Notes: a model not told the origin generated them from the letters alone. A stretch of DNA of 64,000 bases from Archivesica marissinica (GCA_014843695.1 CM026390.1:93808019-93872018); one strand, 5' to 3'; positions 1 to 11,341 are shown, counted from the first letter of the stretch. A program made the numbers and translations.

Positions 1-256
1 GGTTGAGAGAATAATCCTTATAATTTGTAAATAAAACCTTAAGTATGCATATTTCTATTTGTATTGGTACATAACGTTAATGGTAAGACAAACTTCGATT
101 TAAAAGAAGCCTTAAACGCATTTATAACGCTGTTTAAAACATAAATATAACGCTGCTTCGCGTAGTGATGTCATGACAATTTAGTGACATTGTAGCAATT
201 TGTGCTCACTTGGCGCTAAAGTGAAAGTAGCAGCGTTATTTTGTGCAAACATATGA

Positions 257-497
257 TTAACCCTTTCAACCCCACAGGCCTCTAAATAGGCTTATGAAAA
301 GTGTAGATCCAGATGAGCCGGCTCGTAACGAGCCGTCTCATCAGGATCTGCACTTTTTTGCCAGTAATAATGATGACTATTTTTAGATAAAATTACCCAT
401 TTTGATAAATGAACTGGTCCAAATTTTCTTATTAATTTATTGGTCTAAAAATAGCATGCACCAATCCATGTCAGTTACTTGGGGTTGAAAGAGTTAA
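257..497 (+). mobile_element. TTAA-bounded palindromic MITE (family 1), copy 1
   Basis: Flanked by TTAA on both sides, with inverted ends reading CCCTTTCAACCCCA at the left and the complement of CTCTTTCAACCCCA at the right. The middle holds a strong hairpin around GAGCCGGCTCGTAACGAGCC. The TTAA target and CCC(T/A)TTC-type ends are those of piggyBac-like elements; there is no coding capacity, so it is a non-autonomous copy. Seven more copies lie in this window. Confidence 0.8.
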
Positions 498-1632
498 AGC
501 CCAATATGGTAATGTGATAAAAAGGATCTTACACTCGTGGTGATTTCACACAATATTTTATGAAATCACCACTCGTGTAAGATCCTATATATATTACAAG
601 TGGAAGAAGATGGGGACTGTATATCTCACAGTAGCTGCTTGATAAATGTCAAAAGAAATGTTGATGGGTTTTGAAACAAGAAGAAAATTTATTTTATTTG
701 TTTCTTTTCTTCTTTTCTAATTTAATGCTAGTTTATTGCTCGATTCATTTTACATATACATGTTCCTTTATTAAGCAGACCAAATGAATCATGTTAATCA
801 GAGACTTACATTAATCTATGTTGAACATTTATGTTTTTGTAAGTGCATCATCCCTGTGGTCTCAAATTATCAGTACTGATGTGTGCTGGAGATAAATAGC
901 TGTCTGAATGTAAACCCCCAAGAAGCCAGATGCTTATCAGTATAGAACTGTTAGAGGAGAAGTCTGGTCATTTAATGCTTATCATGGGCTTATGCAAGTG
1001 TACACAAGGCCAAACAGCTGTTGGGGCAGAGGGAGGGGATCCTGAGAGGCATGTGTAGATGGTATAATTATGCACAGATATGTTCCAGCTGATAGGCCTG
1101 TATTGTGGCCATAATTAATGTGATTCTGACCATTCCAGTTGTATTTATTGTAGCTGTAGTTTATTTATTTATTTATCGTAATTTATTTATTATATTCTTA
1201 GTGAATTTTAATGTATGATTATTCTATGTGGATTTACACTCGTGGGATTATCATTCAGCACAAATTATTATATATTTCAACATTTACAAATGTGTTTAAA
1301 AATGTGATAGTTCCAGAAGTCATTGTTTTCAATATATTCCGTGTTTTGGAGAGAGAAAATAGTTCTGTTTTGGAGAGAGAAAATAGTTCTGCTGATTTTT
1401 TATGTGTGATTAAGGATGTGAATAGAAATGTTTTGAAATGTCGTCAACTGGTGTTTGAATGACAAGAGCTGGCATCTCATGTAGGCAAACAGGTGTAGTA
1501 ATATCTGATGATGGGTTTAATGCATGACCAGGATTCCATGCCAACTGAAGGAGATATATGCATTAAAGCACCTAGTTTCCACGACGAGTTTGGTGATCAC
1601 TTTTATTGCGGTAATAAACGTTTTCTCTTTAA
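498..1632. other. AT-rich DNA without recognised genes
   Basis: A 22-base phrase beginning GAGAGAGAAAATAGTTCTG is duplicated near 1350-1392, and an inverted phrase around the AAATCACCAC/GGTGATTTC pair lies near 520-590. The 83-codon open frame at 1211-1462 has no recognisable protein features. No exon or RNA gene is supported. Confidence 0.5.
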
Positions 1633-1877
1633 TTAACCCATTCAACCCCAAGTAACTAACATGGACTGGTGCATGATATTTTTAGACCAATAAGTGAATA
1701 AGAAAATTACCTTTGGACCAGTTCATTGATCAAAATGGGTAATTTTATCTAAAAATAGTAATAATTATTACTGGCAAAAAGTGCAGATCCTGATGAGATG
1801 GCTCGTCACGAGCCGGCTCATCTGGATCTACACTTTTCATAAGCCTATTTAGAGACCTGTGGTGTTGAAAGGGTTAA
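1633..1877 (-). mobile_element. TTAA-bounded palindromic MITE (family 1), copy 2
   Basis: Full-length copy in reverse orientation: TTAA plus CCCATTCAACCCCA at the left, GGTGTTGAAAGGG plus TTAA at the right, with the same central GAGCCGGCTC hairpin as copy 1. Confidence 0.8.
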
Positions 1878-2108
1878 ATTGTCGATCATTCAGCACTTAC
1901 AGCTCATGTTTCCACCATAGTGTATATCTTTGCTGCGTGTTTTCCATTGTAAAGTCGGATTTGCAAAATATAACTTGCACTAAAATGTGCCAGTCTACAG
2001 AACTCATGGCTGGCTGGTTAACTGTTCATATTTTGAGGCCTTGGCAGAGTATTGAATGTCTATTTATAGCAGCTTGTTACACCTTAAAAAATGTCTGTAC
2101 TTGTATGG

Positions 2109-2479
2109 TACAGTCAAACTTGCACAAAAGACCACGTCTATTAAGAGACCACTTGTATTAAGAGACCATTTTTTCAGTTCACGTTTGTGTTGTTAAAGAA
2201 CAATTAGCCTGTATTAAGAGTCCATTCCTGCTTAGAGACCGATCTTTGCTCTTCCCTTTGGTGGTCACTTAACCCTTTCAACACCACAGACCTCTAAATT
2301 GGCTTACAAAAAAGTGTAGATCCAGATGAGCCGGCTCGTGACGGAAAAAAAAATTACCCATTTTGTTAAATGAACTGATCCAAATGTAATTTTGTTATTA
2401 ATTTATTGGTCTAAAAATATCATGGACCAGTCCATGTCAGTTACTTGGTGTTGAAAGGGTTAATACAAGTTTGACTGTA
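2109..2479. mobile_element. MITE with TACAGTCAAACTTG inverted ends, split by a TTAA MITE
   Basis: A perfect 14-bp inverted repeat TACAGTCAAACTTG (2109-2122) and its complement (2466-2479) bounds about 370 bp. The outer TA on each side fits a TA target duplication of the Tc1/mariner/pogo type. Inside are decayed repeats of an AAGAGACCA phrase. A family-1 TTAA MITE sits within it close to the right end, so this element is the older one. No transposase is visible. Confidence 0.65.
2269..2463 (+). mobile_element. TTAA-bounded MITE (family 1), copy 3, internally deleted
   Basis: Both ends and both TTAA sites are present, but half of the central hairpin is missing: sequence jumps from GGCTCGTGACGG into an A-run and then the right half. 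It is nested in the MITE at 2109-2479, and removing it with one TTAA restores a continuous host element. Confidence 0.75.
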
Positions 2480-2720
2480 TATATTGCCACTGCCTATGTC
2501 ACTGTTACACTAGGCACCTAGGTGTCTATAGTGAAGTTACATACAATACAAACAAATGTGTGTGTTTGTCAGATTGTGTTGAATAATGGTCATGTATTAA
2601 TCACTTATGCAAGTCATGTTATTGAGACTTGCTGTACTTGCTAGTGACAAGTCTGCAAATCGCACGCCAACAACTTACGTCATATTGCCACTCTCCAGCT
2701 GTTATTGGTGGAGGAAGACC

Positions 2721-3624
2721 CTGGGTGCACCTCCGATCCCCTGGCTGCCCCTCTGATCCCCTGGCTGCACCTCCAATCCCCTGGCTGCCCCTCCGGTCAC
2801 CTGGCTGCCCCTCTGATCCCCGGGCTGCCCCTGCGATCCCCTGGCTGCCCCTCCGATCCCCTGGCTGCCCCTGCGATCCCCTGGCTGCCCCTGCGATCCC
2901 CTGGCTGCCCCTCCGATCACCTGGCTGCTCCTCCGATCCCCTGGCTGCCCTCCGATCCCCTGGCTGCCCCTCCGATCACCTGGCTGCCCCTGCGATCCCC
3001 TGGCTGCCCTGCGATCCCCTGGCTGCCCCTCCGATCACCTGGCTGCTCCTCCGATCCCCTGGCTGCCCCTCCGATCCCCTGGCTGCTCCCTCCGATCCCC
3101 TGGCTGCCCCTCCGATCCCCTGGCTGCCCCTCCGATCCCCTGGCTGCCCCTCCGATCCCCTGGCTGCCCCTCCGATCCCCTGGCTGCCCCTCCGATCACC
3201 TGGCTGCCCCTCCGATCCCCTGGCTGCCCTCCGATCACCTGGCTGCCCTCCGATCATCTGGCTGCCCCTCTGATCCCCTGGCTGCCCCTCCGATCACCTG
3301 CTGCCCCTCCGATCACCTGGCTGCCCCTCCGATCACCTGGCTGCCCCTCCGATCACCTGGCTGCCCCTCTGATCCCCTGGCTGCCCCTCCGATCACCTGG
3401 CTGCCCCTCTGATCCCCTGGCTGCCCCTCCGATCACCTGGCTGCCCCTCTGATCACCTGGCTGCCCCTCCGATCACCTGGCTGCCCCTCCGATCCCCTGG
3501 CTGCCCCTCCGATCACCTGGCTGCCCCTCCGATCACCTGGCTGCCCCTCCGATCACCTGGCTCACCTGGCTGCCCCTCCGATCACCTGGCTGCTCCTCCG
3601 ATCACCTGGCTGCTCCTCCGATCA
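2721..3624. repeat. GC-rich 21-bp minisatellite, about 43 copies
   Basis: Unit close to CTCCGATCCCCTGGCTGCCC plus one base, with CCCC/CACC variants and occasional 1-bp losses. It is strikingly GC-rich in an AT-rich window and has one GATC per unit. As 21 is a multiple of three, several frames on both strands stay open (for example repeated SDPLAAP), but period and composition explain this without coding selection. Confidence 0.9.
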
Positions 3625-3909
3625 GTACTGAATCACTCTTGAGTCTATTTACAGGTGATATTTTAAACAAATCGCACAAAGACCATCTATTTACGAGGTC
3701 ATCTATTAACAAATCACTCAGTATCTAGTCACAAGGTGCTAATTTAACAAGGTCTCTTGCAGGTAATCAATCGATGTCTGTTTACGAGGTCATACTTTAA
3801 CAAATCTCACAAAACATTTATTTATGAAGTAGCATTTTTTACAAGATTATATGCAGTCACAAATCACACTCTTGTCTATTTACAATAGGATTTAGTTGCA
3901 CAAATCTCA
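3625..3909. other. Short decayed repeats, no gene
   Basis: Several loose copies of phrases such as TTTACGAGGTCAT and ACAAATC(T/A)CAC follow the GC-rich array. They look like an old, degenerate tandem repeat. No coding or RNA signal is seen. Confidence 0.45.
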
Positions 3910-3918
3910 ACATAGCTG

Positions 3919-4220
3919 CGGGGGGGGGGGGGGCAGACGGATCTGTAGTCCAGTGGTAACATGCTGGACTGGTAATCCAGGGTCGCAGGTTCGACCCCCC
4001 GTCTGACCCTAATAAAATTAACAGTCTTTCAGATGGGACATTAAACCGAAGTCTCGTGTCGGTGCTGTACACCGTGCATGTAAAAGAACCAGAGGTGATT
4101 CTGGAATGCGTCTCTGTCTGTATCAATGCACTATCCTCCAAAAATCTAAAATGACTAATCTCTTCAGGAGGCGTCGCTCATATGGGTATCTGGTCGCGAT
4201 GATAAATAAACGTAAAACGC
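3919..4220 (+). mobile_element. tRNA-Thr-like SINE (family T), copy 1, with target duplication
   Basis: Begins with a G-run, then a tRNA-like head with TAGTCCAGTGGTAAC as A-box region, an anticodon arm CTGGA-CTGGTAA-TCCAG whose loop would read GGT (Thr), and B-box GGTTCGACCCC. The body contains GTCTTTCAGATGGGAC and ends in ATAAATAAACG. The 9-bp duplication ACATAGCTG lies on both sides (3910-3918 and 4221-4229). This is a retrotransposed SINE, not a working tRNA gene. Confidence 0.85.
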
Positions 4221-4602
4221 ACATAGCTGGGGTCATTGTGTTAACGGTCAATGTCATGGGAACCTGGCATTGTAAAACCGTTTCTGAATGGCATGATGGT
4301 AATAATTGGTGTAAGTGATAATGTCCTCCAATGAGCGGCATCGCTTGTATTTCTATTACACACCTTGGCAGATAATGTCCTACCGTATTTCCCCCAAATT
4401 GTCTATTGGTTCATTTAGTCCTTTGTTTTTACTGTTTTACCCTAACCAGATGTTGTGTGATCAATGTGATTTTATCATTATCATGTTAATTAATTGATAA
4501 CAAATCTTTACAGCGAAGTATCCATTGGATATACTGTAGGATTATATATATATATATATGTTGAGATTTAAGAATTATAAGATGTGGAAACGGGTGAAAC
4601 TT

Positions 4603-4720
4603 CATAACATGTGGTGCAAAGGAAACAATGATAAAAACAGAGGGAAGCCAATAACGAGGACCTTTCCTCCTTAAATGTATTCAAAGAATAGTAACTGACC
4701 CATTCGTGTCTTTCATTGAA
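4603..4720 (-). mobile_element. Fragment of CAATGAGAGACATC-ended MITE
   Basis: Shares with the copies at 29102-29439 and 58411-58786 the reverse of the TTTTATCATTGTTTCCTTTG stretch and the AGTAACTGACC block. It ends near a degenerate TGTCTTTCATTG terminus. Confidence 0.55.
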
Positions 4721-4746
4721 TCCCTATCTGCTCAATCATTGGATGT

Positions 4747-5002
4747 ATGTGTGTTTTATGTTTATTTATCGTCACTACCGGTTGCCCATATGAGCGACGC
4801 CTCCTGAAGAGATTAGTCATTTTAGATTTTTGGAGCTAGTGCAATGATACAGACAGAGCCCCATTTCAGAGAACCCTCTGGTTCTTTTACGTGCAAAGTC
4901 CCATCTGAAAGACTGTTAATTTTATTATGGTCAGACGGGGGATCGAACCTGCGATCCCTGGATTACCAGTTCAGAGTGTTACCACTGCACTACAGATCCA
5001 TC
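4747..5002 (-). mobile_element. tRNA-Thr-like SINE (family T), copy 2, reverse orientation
   Basis: Reverse-complement copy of the SINE at 3919-4220. The tRNA-like head is at the right end (GGGGGATCGAACCTGCGATC, then the complement of TCCAGTGGTAAC with changes). An 11-bp duplication TCATTGGATGT flanks it (4736-4746 and 5003-5013). Internal deletions and substitutions indicate an older copy than copy 1. Confidence 0.83.
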
Positions 5003-5013
5003 TCATTGGATGT

Positions 5014-6364
5014 TTTTTTTCTTTTTTTCTCCTCCGAGTTTATGAAGGTCTGCCCGCCCGGAGGCTTGACCCCGACGTGTATCCCTCACGTCTTAAAGAT
5101 ATATTTTGTAATACCAAAGGGATAAATTTTCATAAAAACAGCTGATTTTGGCGCTGTGTATTTAATGCCTAAAGTTTGTATAATTTAATCTCAAAGTATG
5201 ACGGTTGCACTGATAGTTAATGAAACCAGTGTAATGTGCTTCCGTTGGTCCTACTCTTGTTTCTTTATGTTTATAGATGTGTATCCTGGGTTTCGACAGC
5301 ATTATTGTGTTCTGTAGTCCGGGATCGCTTCACTTGTGTTAATTTTCGAATTTCGAATCTTTGAAGTTTTAAAAATCTAAAATTTACTGTTTTGTTACGT
5401 CTGAAAGTTTTATGTGCATTCGTACTGCCTGTTTTACTAAGAAATAGCCTTTAATGTATGAGCTAGATTATATGCCACAGAAAGAACTACAAGCCCATGC
5501 ATTTCGGGTTCTTGGCGCGTGTTTTGTGTCATCCGATCAATATATGTTGAATATGCTTTCTTATCACATGTGTATTTGCATATGTGCAAATATGTCCTTC
5601 TTTATGTCAGGTGCTGTTAACAGTGGTACTTGCCATGTATAAGTTAGTGTTTATACCATGCGACTCGTTTTAAAATGGCGTCCCATGTGTGATCGTCCAG
5701 ATCCCAGATTAGATTGAACAGACGTTACATCTGTGTTGTGATATCTAGTACTGTGTATATATTTAATGTATTATTTTATATATAATACTAGTATTTATGG
5801 TATTTTTGTTCTGTTTTTTGTTTGTTTTTCGTATTGTATATTGGTAGTATGTACATATATATATATATATTGTAAGAACACTTACCCACTCACATTGATG
5901 CGTATGCACCTGTCTGTACATATATATACATACGCCTATATATGTTCTTAGATTTATATAATCATTTTTGGTGTTTTGTTTTTGTTTGTTTATTTATTCA
6001 CCCGGTATATTGGTAGTATGTACATATATATACAAAAATAATTCTTACCCCCCACACACGCGCACGCACATGTCTGTATTTATACATATGCATACATATG
6101 TGTGCATACATAACTACATACACATATAAATACACAAATATAGAATCATCTAAATACACATAGCTATTGTCTATATATGACTACACCCATTCATCTATTC
6201 ATACTGATTCTCATTGGATGTACAATGTTATAGGAATATTTATAGTGACACCCCAATTTACAAGTACATGTGAATGGGGAAGTAAAATGATTTTCTAGAT
6301 TGAAGTACATTCCTCACACTGTGGTGAGACACAGCAGGTGGCACATGTGTTCCAAGTGCAGGAT
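5014..6364. other. AT-rich DNA with TA/CA microsatellites
   Basis: Contains short TATATA and CACACA runs (5850-5865, 5915-5945, 6045-6135) and a duplicated TATTGGTAGTATGTACATAT phrase near 5838 and 6008. No exon-like open frame with splice signals was recognised. Confidence 0.5.
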
Positions 6365-6503
6365 CACCCCTATACCCCTATATACCCCTATACTCCTATA
6401 TACCCCTATGCCCCTATATACCCCTATGCCCCTCTATACCCCTATGCCCCTCTATACCCCCCTATGCTCCTATATATCCCTATACCCCTATATACCCCTA
6501 TCA
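6365..6503. repeat. CCCCTATATAC-type short tandem repeat
   Basis: About a dozen 12-bp-like units of CCCTATATACC/CCCTATGCC. The proline/tyrosine-rich open frames across it follow from this simple composition. Confidence 0.8.
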
Positions 6504-6570
6504 TCTTCAGTTTACTATTCTTTGTCATATAATGTATATCCACAGGTGCCAGACCAATTCTATATATCTA

Positions 6571-7193
6571 CCGTATTGTTCCTATTTATAGCGCCCGGGC
6601 GCGATGCAAAACACAAAAGGGGCGGCTAATTAGAGTAATTAATTTCTGTAGTATATGTGTGGAAAATCTCCGTTTCAATATCGGTAATTGCCAACTAATT
6701 GGAAGAAACTGCTAAGTGACCTTTCTTTGTCATAATGCGACGCCTACTACGTCATCGTGTGTTACCTAAATCGATCGATAATTATGTTCTGTACATGCAG
6801 TACATAATATGCCATGTAAATCGTATACATTTCGGTAAAGTTAAAACGTGTTTCTTTGGATTGTTCCGCATTATAAACTTTTATACGGTTTATAACTATC
6901 CTTGTACTTTCGGTTTGAATAACTCGAGGCATTGTTGATATTGTGTGAATTCTTGTGAAAATAAATACTTTTTTATAGCGATACACATTCAACAAGTGAT
7001 GCGCATATTATTCATGCATACTTAGTGATTCATGAGCTTGGAGTTTATATATATATATATATATATGGATTACGTAAAACAACAGTACTACCGACAGGTA
7101 GGCCAATTATTTCCTTTTATGGGCCATTTCATGTTGCATTTTTACGTGGGGGCGCCTATATTAGAGGTGGCACTTTAAATAGGAACAATACGG
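6571..7193. mobile_element. TA-flanked MITE, 623 bp, ends CCGTATTGTTCCTATTTA
   Basis: A perfect 18-bp terminal inverted repeat CCGTATTGTTCCTATTTA (6571-6588) and its complement (7176-7193), flanked by TA on each side (6569-6570, 7194-7195). TA duplication and CCGTATT ends are shared with the element at 36825-37755, so the two probably used related Tc1/mariner-superfamily transposases. No transposase frame; a TA microsatellite lies inside near 7048-7066. Confidence 0.75.
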
Positions 7194-7775
7194 TATCTAT
7201 GCAGGTTACCCAAATTTATTTTGAAATGTATTCAATTGCACCCCCTCCTATGCACCCACACATGACAAGTTGAGGAAGTTGGTTTGGTATGGTATTGTAG
7301 AGTATGCTTAAAAGCAGCCCTATATCGTATGAAATAAAAGATATTTGAAAAATTCAAATTTTATGTATGGGTCATTGTAGCAATGCTGCTACACATTCAT
7401 AAATTATAATTTGTATAATTATGTTCAATTAATAAACCGTGTTTTTTTAATGAAAACTAACATGGCATATCCGCTGTTGTTTCATGCATGCGCGCTGCTG
7501 TGCATGTTTATATTTCGTTTGTTAATAAACAAATTTGTGTATACAACGGTTTATATTTATTTGAATTATATCGTTTCTGAGCCACTATTTCGATTTTTGT
7601 AAACACACACACATTAGTATTTATATATTGCCAAAAAATCCTTTATTACGATATAATGCTGCTTTAATTAAGATGTATGGTATTGTAGATTAAGGAACCG
7701 GTTTGCAGTTCTGATGGCTCTGGTATTTGTATGTATATATTTGGTTGTGTAATGGCATTTGTTGTGTATTTTCAG

Positions 7776-7865
7776 CACATCTTCCAGTACACGACAGCCT
7801 TAGCAAGAAGAGAAAACTAGCGTCACCAAACCACTTCAAGAACAAGCGTGTCCAGAGAATACATG
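7776..7865 (+). CDS. Internal exon 1 of the MRTF-like gene (29 full codons)
   Basis: A 90-bp exon bounded by a TTTTCAG acceptor and a GTACAT donor. Only one frame is open (two leading bases, 29 codons, one trailing base); the other two hit TAG within the exon. The peptide is basic: it opens HLPVHDS, continues with SKKRKLASP, a nuclear-localisation-like cluster, and ends KNKRVQRIH. Its one-base overhang joins in frame to the exon at 30803 (G+AT gives Asp). Assignment to the MRTF gene rests on strand, phase and order only; the peptide itself was not recognised, and the non-GTAAG donor lowers confidence. Confidence 0.55.
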
Positions 7866-7935
7866 GTACATGACCTCATTTATTTGTATTGTTTTGAATT
7901 TTAGAGAGATAATATTAGTTATTGAGTTTGCTAAT

Positions 7936-8045
7936 GACCCTCCACATAGTTATGTAGGGTCAGTAAAATCTTGGGGGGGGGGGTGAGGCATTAGCTAAGT
8001 CCCCTATAGATTTTACTGACCCCCACATAACTCTGTTGAGGGTCA
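7936..8045. repeat. Fold-back inverted repeat around a G-run
   Basis: Left arm contains GTCAGTAAAATC and right arm GATTTTACTGAC; outside these, CCTCCACATAGTTATG pairs imperfectly with CACATAACTCTGTTGAGG. The loop carries a run of 11 G. It resembles the remnant of a fold-back element. A related GCTGACCCTACATA phrase recurs near 8430. Confidence 0.6.
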
Positions 8046-9154
8046 AAACTAATTTATCTGCATCAACCACCTTTAATTTATATAATCTTGGAATTATTGC
8101 TTGGGTTTCTGAACTTATCATATGTAGTCAAATAAATTGGCATCAAAATGTAAAGTTAATGGATGACTGCTGACAAGAAGATCCGCTCAGTATCTTTTTG
8201 GTATTAACTTTCTTTGCTCCCATTTTCGTCGACCTTGACATTGATGTTACTGTTGTCAGTGTAAACAATAGCTGTGGGAAATAAATTTGTTCCGTAACTG
8301 AAGGGGGGAACTAGAAGCTAGGAGGCTATCGCCTCAGTCTAAATTTATTTATTTTTGATTTATTTGACTAAAATAAGTTCTTAATTTAAAATTCTGATAC
8401 GAGAGATTTAGAAAGCAGCCATTTTTTCTGCTGACCCTACATATCATCTTTATTGACCTTCCACGGTCCCATTTAGTGTTGTCATGTGACTGACTGTCTT
8501 TGACCAATGGAAAGGATAGAAATTAGTAGAAGATGCTATAAATAGAAATGTGAGAACTTGTGGCCCCAACCCATTTGCTTAAACATTTATTGACAATTCT
8601 TTTGCACAACAATGACATAAATCGTATATACTATGCATAATTATACAAGTGTGTTCATTTGCTTTGTTCTGTATATTGTATATATAGAATGAATGCAATA
8701 AAATATGATTAAACAAAAAAAATAGAAATGTGAGTGTAATGGATAAAGTATGTAATCGGTGATTTATTAACATTAACATTTATAGGTCGTATGATCATGG
8801 AATTCAAGACGAATTGACTGTATTTTGACTCTGCATTTTGGGATTTCTGACCCTATACAACCAAATACAACAAATCTTCACTGTGAATAGCTGATAATTG
8901 TTGATAACCACGTTCATATTGATAAAAAATACATTAAGCCATGTAATATTAGCATGGGAAATTTGGAAAACTCACCATTGTGTTATCCTTAATCTCAAGT
9001 AGATGCTCCTCACAACTACCTCATCCAAATGAAAGCAAGTCATATAAATTTCACATATATTTTTACAAAATTAAAACCCTTTTACACTTGGGTAATTTAT
9101 GGTTAACATTTATGACCTCATTCATAACTTTGATTCTATTCAACCAACTTTAAA
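8046..9154. other. Intronic DNA without recognised features
   Basis: Lies in the large intron between 7865 and 30803. No further exon, repeat array or element with clear ends was identified; the 66-codon minus-strand frame at 8579-8779 has no support. Confidence 0.45.
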
Positions 9155-10229
9155 TAGTTATTCCATCACCACTATGTTACCCCATGTAAACCATGCTGGT
9201 TATTTCATCACCACTATGTTACCCCATGTAAACCTTGCTAGTGGTCCGCCTCCGTGGTCGAGTGGTTAAGGTCGCTGACTTGTATACCACTGTAACCTAT
9301 CATCACTGATGGTCACGGGTTCGAGCCCCGCTCAGGCCGTGTCTCATTTATATGAAAAAGTTGGCAGTTTCTTACGGAGGTTGGTGCACCCAAGTACTGG
9401 TTAACCGCTGGAGCCTGCCCAGGAAAGGTGTTGTTAGGTAAACTGCCCGCCGGCGATATAGCCAAAATGGTGCTGATGCAGGCGTAAACCGAAAATTAAC
9501 ATAACATAACCTTGCTAGTTATTCCATCACCACTATGTTACCCCATGTAAACCTTGCTAGTTATTCCATCACCACTATGTTACCCCATGTAAACCTTGCT
9601 AGTTATTCCATCACCACTATGTTACCCCATACAAACATTGCTAGTTATTCCATCACCACTATGTTACCCCATGCAAACCTTGCTAGTTATTCCATCACCA
9701 CTATGTTACCCCATGTAAACCTTGCTAGTTATTCCATCACCACTATGTTACCCCATGTAAACCTTGCTAGTTATTCCATCACCACTATGTTACCCCATAC
9801 AAACATTGCTAGTTATTCCATCACCACTATGTTACCCCATGCAAACCTTGCTAGTTATTCCATCACCACTATGTTACCCCATGTAAACCTTGCTAGTTAT
9901 TCCATCACCACTATGTTACCCCATGTAAACCTTGCTAGTTATTCCATCACCACTATGTTACCCCATACAAACATTGCTAGTTATTCCATCACCACTATGT
10001 TACCCCATGCAAACCTTGCTAGTTATTCCATCACCACTATGTTACCCCATGCAAACCTTGCTAGTTATTCCATCACCACTATGTTACCCCATGCAAACCT
10101 TGCTAGTTATTCCATCACCACTATGTTACCCCATGTAAACCTTGCTAGTTATTCCATCACCACTATATTACCCCATGCAGCGCCTGTGCTAGTTATTCAT
10201 CACCACTATGTTGTCCCATGCAACCCTTG
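9155..10229. repeat. 42-bp minisatellite, about 19 copies, interrupted by a SINE
   Basis: Unit begins GTTATTCCATCACCACTATG and continues through TTACCCCATGTAAACC. Variants differ mainly at CATGTAAACCTT/CATGCAAACCTT/CATACAAACATT and recur in blocks, hinting at higher-order units. A 42-bp period keeps a 14-residue repeat open over 238 codons, but there is no evidence of a gene. A SINE interrupts it at 9243-9509. Confidence 0.9.
9243..9509 (+). mobile_element. tRNA-derived SINE (family A), copy 1
   Basis: Head with GTGGTCGAGTGGTTAAGG (A box) and GGGTTCGAGCCCC (B box), a long tRNA Leu/Ser-like spacing between the boxes, then a conserved central block AAGTACTGGTTAACCGC...GCCTGCCCAGGAAAG, and a tail ending in ATAACATAAC. 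The flanking 10-bp CCTTGCTAGT is consistent with a target duplication but is also part of the host repeat. A second copy is at 44966-45184. Confidence 0.85.
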
Positions 10230-10425
10230 CATTTTGGCAGCATTTGTTTAACATGACACATTGCAGTTGGAATGCCCAATCACACCTGGAAGATCTGGAT
10301 GATCAATCAGATGATAAATGCATGGCTAGTTCAGGAAACCTTCTTCAGTATTTGCATAACTTCAATGATATTTCTATTGAAACTGTTCTATTTTATAAGA
10401 TTGTCTGCAAAATGATGCATATTAT

Positions 10426-11341
10426 GGGTCATGCCAATTGATAAACACTTAAATGACCTAGGTATGCATGTCATGCCAATTGATAAACACTTAAATGACC
10501 TAGGTATGCATGTCATGCCAGTTGATAAACACTTAAATGACCTAGGTATGTGGATCATGCCAATTGATAAACACTTAAATGACCTAGGTATGTGGGTCAT
10601 GCCAATTGATAAACACTTAAATGACCTAGGTATGTGGGTCATGCCAATTGATAAACACTTAAATGACCTAGGTATGCGGGTCATGCCAGTTGATAAACAC
10701 TTAAATGACCTAGGTATGCGGATCATGCCAATTGATAAACACTTAAATGACCTAGGTATGTGGGTCATGTCAATTGATAAACACTTAAATGACCTAGGTA
10801 TGCGGGTCATGCCAGTTGATAAACACTTAAATGACCTAGGTATGCATGTCATGCCAGTTGATAAACACTTAAATGACCTAGGTATGCAGATTATGCCAGT
10901 TGATAAACACTTAAATGACCTAGGTATGTGGGTCATGCCAATTGATAAACACTTAAATGACCTAGGTATGCATGTCATGCCAGTTGATAAACACTTAAAT
11001 GACCTGGGTATGTGGGTCATGCCAGTTGATAAACACTTAAATGACCTAGGTATGCATGTCATGCCAATTGATAAACACTTAAATGACCTAGGTATGCGGG
11101 TCATGCCAGTTGATAAACACTTAAATGACCTAGGTATGCGGGTCATGTCAATTGATAAACACTTAAATGACCTAGGTATGCGGGTCATGCCAGTTGATAA
11201 ACACTTAAATGACCTAGGTATGCATGTCATGCCAATTGATAAACACTTAAATGACCTAGGTATGCGGGTCATGCCAGTTGATAAACACTTAAATGACCTA
11301 GGTATGCGGGTCATGCCAGTTGATAAACTCTTAAATGACCT
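10426..11341. repeat. 42-bp minisatellite, about 22 copies, open on both strands
   Basis: Unit contains AATTGATAAACACTTAAATG and ACCTAGGTATG. Variant sites (CAATTG/CAGTTG, TGTGG/TGCGG/TGCAT) are shuffled among units. The 42-bp period leaves a 14-residue repeat open both on plus (MPIDKHLNDLGMHV type) and on minus (MTRIPRSFKCLSTG type). Dual openness follows from the unit lacking stops; I do not call a gene. Confidence 0.9.

Noticed and set aside
2629..3412. Proline/alanine-rich proteins of 214-235 codons (SDPLAAP units)
   Set aside because: Multiple frames and both strands are open in the 21-bp GC-rich array; single-base unit losses shift frame without any compensation.
3936..4010. A functional tRNA-Thr gene
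   Set aside because: Part of a repeated SINE with body, 3' tail and target duplications; the head is degenerate relative to a tRNA cloverleaf.
9243..9340. A functional tRNA-Leu or tRNA-Ser gene
   Set aside because: A and B boxes are present but the same sequence with SINE body recurs at 44966, and no proper acceptor stem is formed.
9535..10251. A 238-codon repeat protein (MLPHVNLASYSITT units)
   Set aside because: By-product of a 42-bp array that is interrupted by a SINE; no supporting gene structure.
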